From positions 1-64,000 of the forward strand of contig JAESUZ010001071.1 in NCBI GenBank assembly GCA_017311185.1: a stretch of 64,000 bases of DNA. Direction: 5' to 3'. The notes under the pieces are model-generated. The model worked only from the letters and a program-made list of their open reading frames with translations, was not told the origin of the DNA and did not search any database. Of this stretch, positions 60,901-64,000 are shown one piece after another. Position 1 is the stretch's first letter. Every line of letters starts with the position of its first letter. Position numbers and translations under genes: made by a program. The stretch is from Proteles cristata cristata (taxonomy: Eukaryota > Chordata > Mammalia > Carnivora > Hyaenidae).

Positions 60901-61399
60901 CTTCTAATGAATATGTTGAGCAGTTCATTGAAAATGAAGTCAATAAAAAAGTGGGCTTATTTTCCTCATCAAGGAATTTTTCCCTTTATTTCCCCTGGGA
61001 TCTCCTTTTTAATTCTCTTAAAATCTTGTAAAAATTAAGTATCTAATTTTACTGTGAAATAGCATCTCCAAATATAACATATTTCCTGAAAACATATCTT
61101 GATAACTATTGTTTTGTATCAAGTTAAGTTAGTTCTGATTGGGAAATTCTGATTAGCATTTCTTTCCAGTCAGTTTTCTCTCATTCAATTAGGAAGATTT
61201 AAATACATTTTCAAATCATAAAAGTATTAATTCTTCAGGGAAGAATTCTTCAGGGAAATCCAGTGAATCTTTCTTACTGGCATTTCTGGCCTACTTTCAA
61301 AGTTAATTTTCTCTGCTACAAGATGTAGCTTAACTAAAAAAGATACATAAATTTTCAGAAAGATCATAGAATAAATGTATATCATGGGTCTACCATATA
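60901..61399. other. No recognisable feature
   Basis: AT-rich DNA. The 12-bp direct repeat 'attcttcaggga' occurs in tandem near 61230-61256. Confidence 0.5.
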
Positions 61400-61414
61400 G
61401 GAAATATCACCTTA

Positions 61415-61634
61415 GGGGCGCCTGGGTGGCTCAGTTGGTTAAGCATCCGACTTTGGCTCAGGTCACGATCTCACAGTTCGTGGGTTCGAGCCCCGCGTCA
61501 TACTCTGTGCTGACTGCCAGCTCAGAGCCTGAAGCCTGTTTCAGATTCTGTGTCTCCCAATCTCTCTCTGACCCTCCCCTGCTCATGTTGTCTCTCTCTC
61601 TCTCTCAGAAATAAATAAAATATTTTTAAAAAAA
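61415..61634 (+). mobile_element. SINEC SINE, intermediate subfamily
   Basis: It has the young mark GACTGCCAGCTCAG but the old mark CAGATTCTGTGTCTCC. GGAAATA(T/A)CAC(C/T)TTA flanks it at 61400-61414 and 61635-61649. Confidence 0.96.
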
Positions 61635-61649
61635 GGAAATAACACTTTA

Positions 61650-63179
61650 TCTCAATCTCAAATCCCTTTACTATATCCAAGTTCATGCGAATATGCCATG
61701 TACAGCACACACAAATCTTTATATAATATTGTATTATATAATATGTGAATATTACAAGTATAAATATGTGACAACATATAATGTATATTTTTACTTTAAT
61801 ATTAAAAAAGCTAACTTTATTTAAATAGCAGTTTTTAACCAATAGAAGGGGTAGATAAAACTGCAGATTACAGGGGAGTGCCTTATAGAAGTTGAACACA
61901 GCCTATTGAATACCCATAGAACAATCAATCTTATTGCAAATATAAAAGCACTGGCAAAGTATTACCTATGTGAATTTTATTCACGTCTCTTTTCATTTTT
62001 CTAATCTAACTACTCTTGCAATATTTTCATAGCATCAATGTTATAAATACTCATTTTGATCTATGCATAGAAACTACCTACATTGCTTCAAAATGTTGAT
62101 GGTTTTTATATCTCTGCCCATGGGGCCACTTCTGAGTTCTCATTTACACTTGATTGGGGTTATTTTATAAGAAAGACTTTTGAAGACATTGCAGTCTTCA
62201 CACGACTTGCTATTTAGATAGTATATTAGGAAAAGCTTGTCACTGTGAAATGAGTTGTCTGCTGTTAAAATAAAAATATGAAAATAAAATTAAAATTTAA
62301 CTTTATAAACAAAAGTGTATCGTTTCACTTAAAACCAATTTCATGAGTAATTTTATCTCAAACTACATCTCTGTCTTTGACTAAAATGATCCACAATGAG
62401 ATTAGAAGTTGGTCATTAACATGGACATTTAATGATGGCTTTATGATTGACTGCAGTATGATTCTGCCAACACTTCCCCTGAGCAAAGTCATAGGAATAT
62501 CATGAATCAAGGACAAAGAAAGAATTCCACGCTGCAGTTATCTTCTGGAACTTTTTAAAAATGCTGATTAATTAAAAATAACGTTTAGAGATCAATTTTT
62601 TTTGCATTAAACTACCCATTCATTGCTTCCTAGGAATTCAAAATTGTCAGAAGATGATTGTGTATTGTGAAAAGTCATCAACCATCCCTATCCTCCATGT
62701 CAAAAAAGAGAATTTACCTTTTAAACACAGCGAAATAAGAAATGTAGGTGAAAACTTACACTAAATTTTTTAGCCTATGGAAACATTTTCTCCTTTCTTC
62801 TTGGAGATGTTACAGAGGAGAAAAAAATGCTTAAGAGTTATACAGACAAATAATTTAACAAAATTCTTCATGCTATTATTGAATCAAATAAATATTGGAA
62901 TATTAAATTCTCTCAGCATTTTTTGATTAAATGCTGTATAAGCCTTTTTAACACTGAATTTCACAAACACAATTGAGTGTGGGATCACCATCCTCTTTTA
63001 CCCACAACATCATTATTCAAACAGTGTTCTCATATGCCATTTACAAAAACATATGTTCCTCGTTATATGGATTTCTAGAATACTGAGAGTCCCATAGATT
63101 CCATTCAGTGCACCTCATTGTCTCTGTATACATATAACATACTTTTTTCTTACCTAGACTTATGGCAGGTGGTCATTTC
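61650..63179. other. No recognisable feature
   Basis: About 1.5 kb of AT-rich DNA without a supported gene or repeat. Confidence 0.5.
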
Positions 63180-63184
63180 ACAAT

Positions 63185-63256
63185 AGAAAAAACTATCTAA
63201 CCATGATGATGCTCACCTGAAACTAATATGTCAATTATACCTCAACAAAAATAATC
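63185..63256 (+). mobile_element. Old L1 3' end tip
   Basis: 'atgctcacctgaaactaata', then 'gtcaattatacctcaacaaa' matches the last bases of the old L1 lineage also seen near 32870-32920. Confidence 0.72.
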
Positions 63257-63262
63257 AGCTTC

Positions 63263-63449
63263 AGGAGTGCCTGGGTAGCTCAGTCTGTTAAGCCTCCAAC
63301 TCTTGATTCTGTCTCAGGTCGTGATCCCAGAGTCGTGGGCTTGAGCTTTGCATGGGGCTCTACACTGGGTATGAAGTCTGCTTGGGATTCTCTTTCCCTC
63401 CCTCATTGCCCCCTTCCTAAATATAGTTTCAAAACAGAAAAAAAAAAGT
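63263..63449 (+). mobile_element. SINEC SINE, older variant
   Basis: Head aggagtgcctgggtagctca, B box tcgtgggcttgagc, body gcttgggattctctttccc, like the copies at 35426 and 42622. Inserted next to the L1 tail. Confidence 0.9.
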
Positions 63450-63632
63450 CAACATGCTCAAAATATTTGCTTCACTGCTGAGCACTATGCGGATTATCAG
63501 ACCCTAGGAACTGAATGTCCCAGAACGCCCTTTCCTCTATGGCTCCAGGCAAGAGTTGGTCAAAGTGAGACTGTACTAGATTTGGAAGGCAAAAATGGAG
63601 GGGTTGCCATGACCCTCTGAGAGGAAATCATT

Positions 63633-64000
63633 TCTTTTTTTTCCAAGTAGTTTATTGTCAAATTAGTTTCCACATAACACTCAGTGCTCATCCCCACAAG
63701 TGTCCTCCTCCATGCCCATCTCTCCTCCCCTCCACATCCATCAGTCCTCAGTTTGTTTCTCAGCATTCAAGAGTCTCTCTTGGTCTGCCTCTCTCCCTTT
63801 CCCCCACCATTTCCCCCCTTCTTCTCCCCCTTGTTCCTCTGTCAAGTTCCTCCTAATCCTCCTATACGTGCAAACATATGATATTTGTCCTTCTCTGCCT
63901 GACTTATTTCGCTCAGCATAACACCCTCAAGGTCCATCCATGTTGCTACACATGGCCAGATTTCATTGTTTCTCATTGCCATGTAGTATTCCAAGGTATA
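63633..64000 (-). mobile_element. Young L1 3' end, antisense, continues beyond the window
   Basis: Starts with poly-T and cttatt-type 3' end sequence, then the C-rich complement of the G-rich 3' UTR. The ORF2 stop (TGA on the minus strand) is at 63842-63844, followed by the ORF2 C-terminus to the window edge. It is a close match to 33985-34545 in reverse. Confidence 0.96.

Overview
This window reads as intergenic or intronic DNA from a carnivoran mammal, most likely a feliform (the cat, hyena, mongoose and civet side). The main evidence is the tRNA-Lys-derived SINE of the CanSINE/SINEC type (head GGGGCGCCTGGGTGGC, A box TGGCTCAGTCGGT, B box GGTTCGAGCCC, CT-rich body, A-rich tail). I count 29 clear copies plus one shorter tRNA-like retroposon. 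The window also holds carnivore-type LINE-1 copies, ancient MIR, L2 and MLT1 repeats, and ERV LTRs. I found no intact protein-coding gene, no functional RNA gene that can be separated from SINEs, no CRISPR array and no operon-like structure. Family names come from memory of repeat families; a RepeatMasker run with a Carnivora library would settle them.

Layout. 1-6830: one long sense LINE-1 with 5' UTR, broken ORF1, broken ORF2 and 3' UTR. A SINE sits where the reverse-transcriptase core should be, and a solo LTR sits in the 3' UTR. 6831-11865: mostly unrecognised AT-rich DNA, an old L1 piece and SINEs, including a SINE inside a SINE. 11866-13080: an MLT1-type LTR split by a nearly intact antisense RPS6 retrocopy. 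13081-20640: AT-rich DNA with MIR and L2 relics and SINEs. 21193-24962: a decayed ERV-like relic bounded by two homologous LTR ends. 24963-32400: AT-rich DNA with several SINEs. 32417-34563: a 5'-inverted L1 fragment and then a young 5'-truncated L1 with an 18-bp target duplication. 34564-43440: SINE-rich, with an antisense solo LTR at 37.8-38.4 kb. 43560-46330: a long, old antisense L1 ORF2 fragment. 46870-64000: an MLT1 LTR, a HAL1-like L1 piece, L2 relics, SINEs and, at the right edge, an antisense L1 3' end that leaves the window.

Nothing here acts as a pathway. The functional logic is that of retrotransposition: L1 supplied the machinery, and SINEs and one ribosomal-protein mRNA were copied in trans, leaving A-tails and target-site duplications. 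The window's interest is its nested insertion record. Three SINEs sit in the tails of older SINEs, a retrocopy sits inside an LTR, an LTR and a SINE sit inside an L1, and a young SINE subfamily can be separated from older ones by diagnostic changes. I looked for a previously undescribed system and did not find one.
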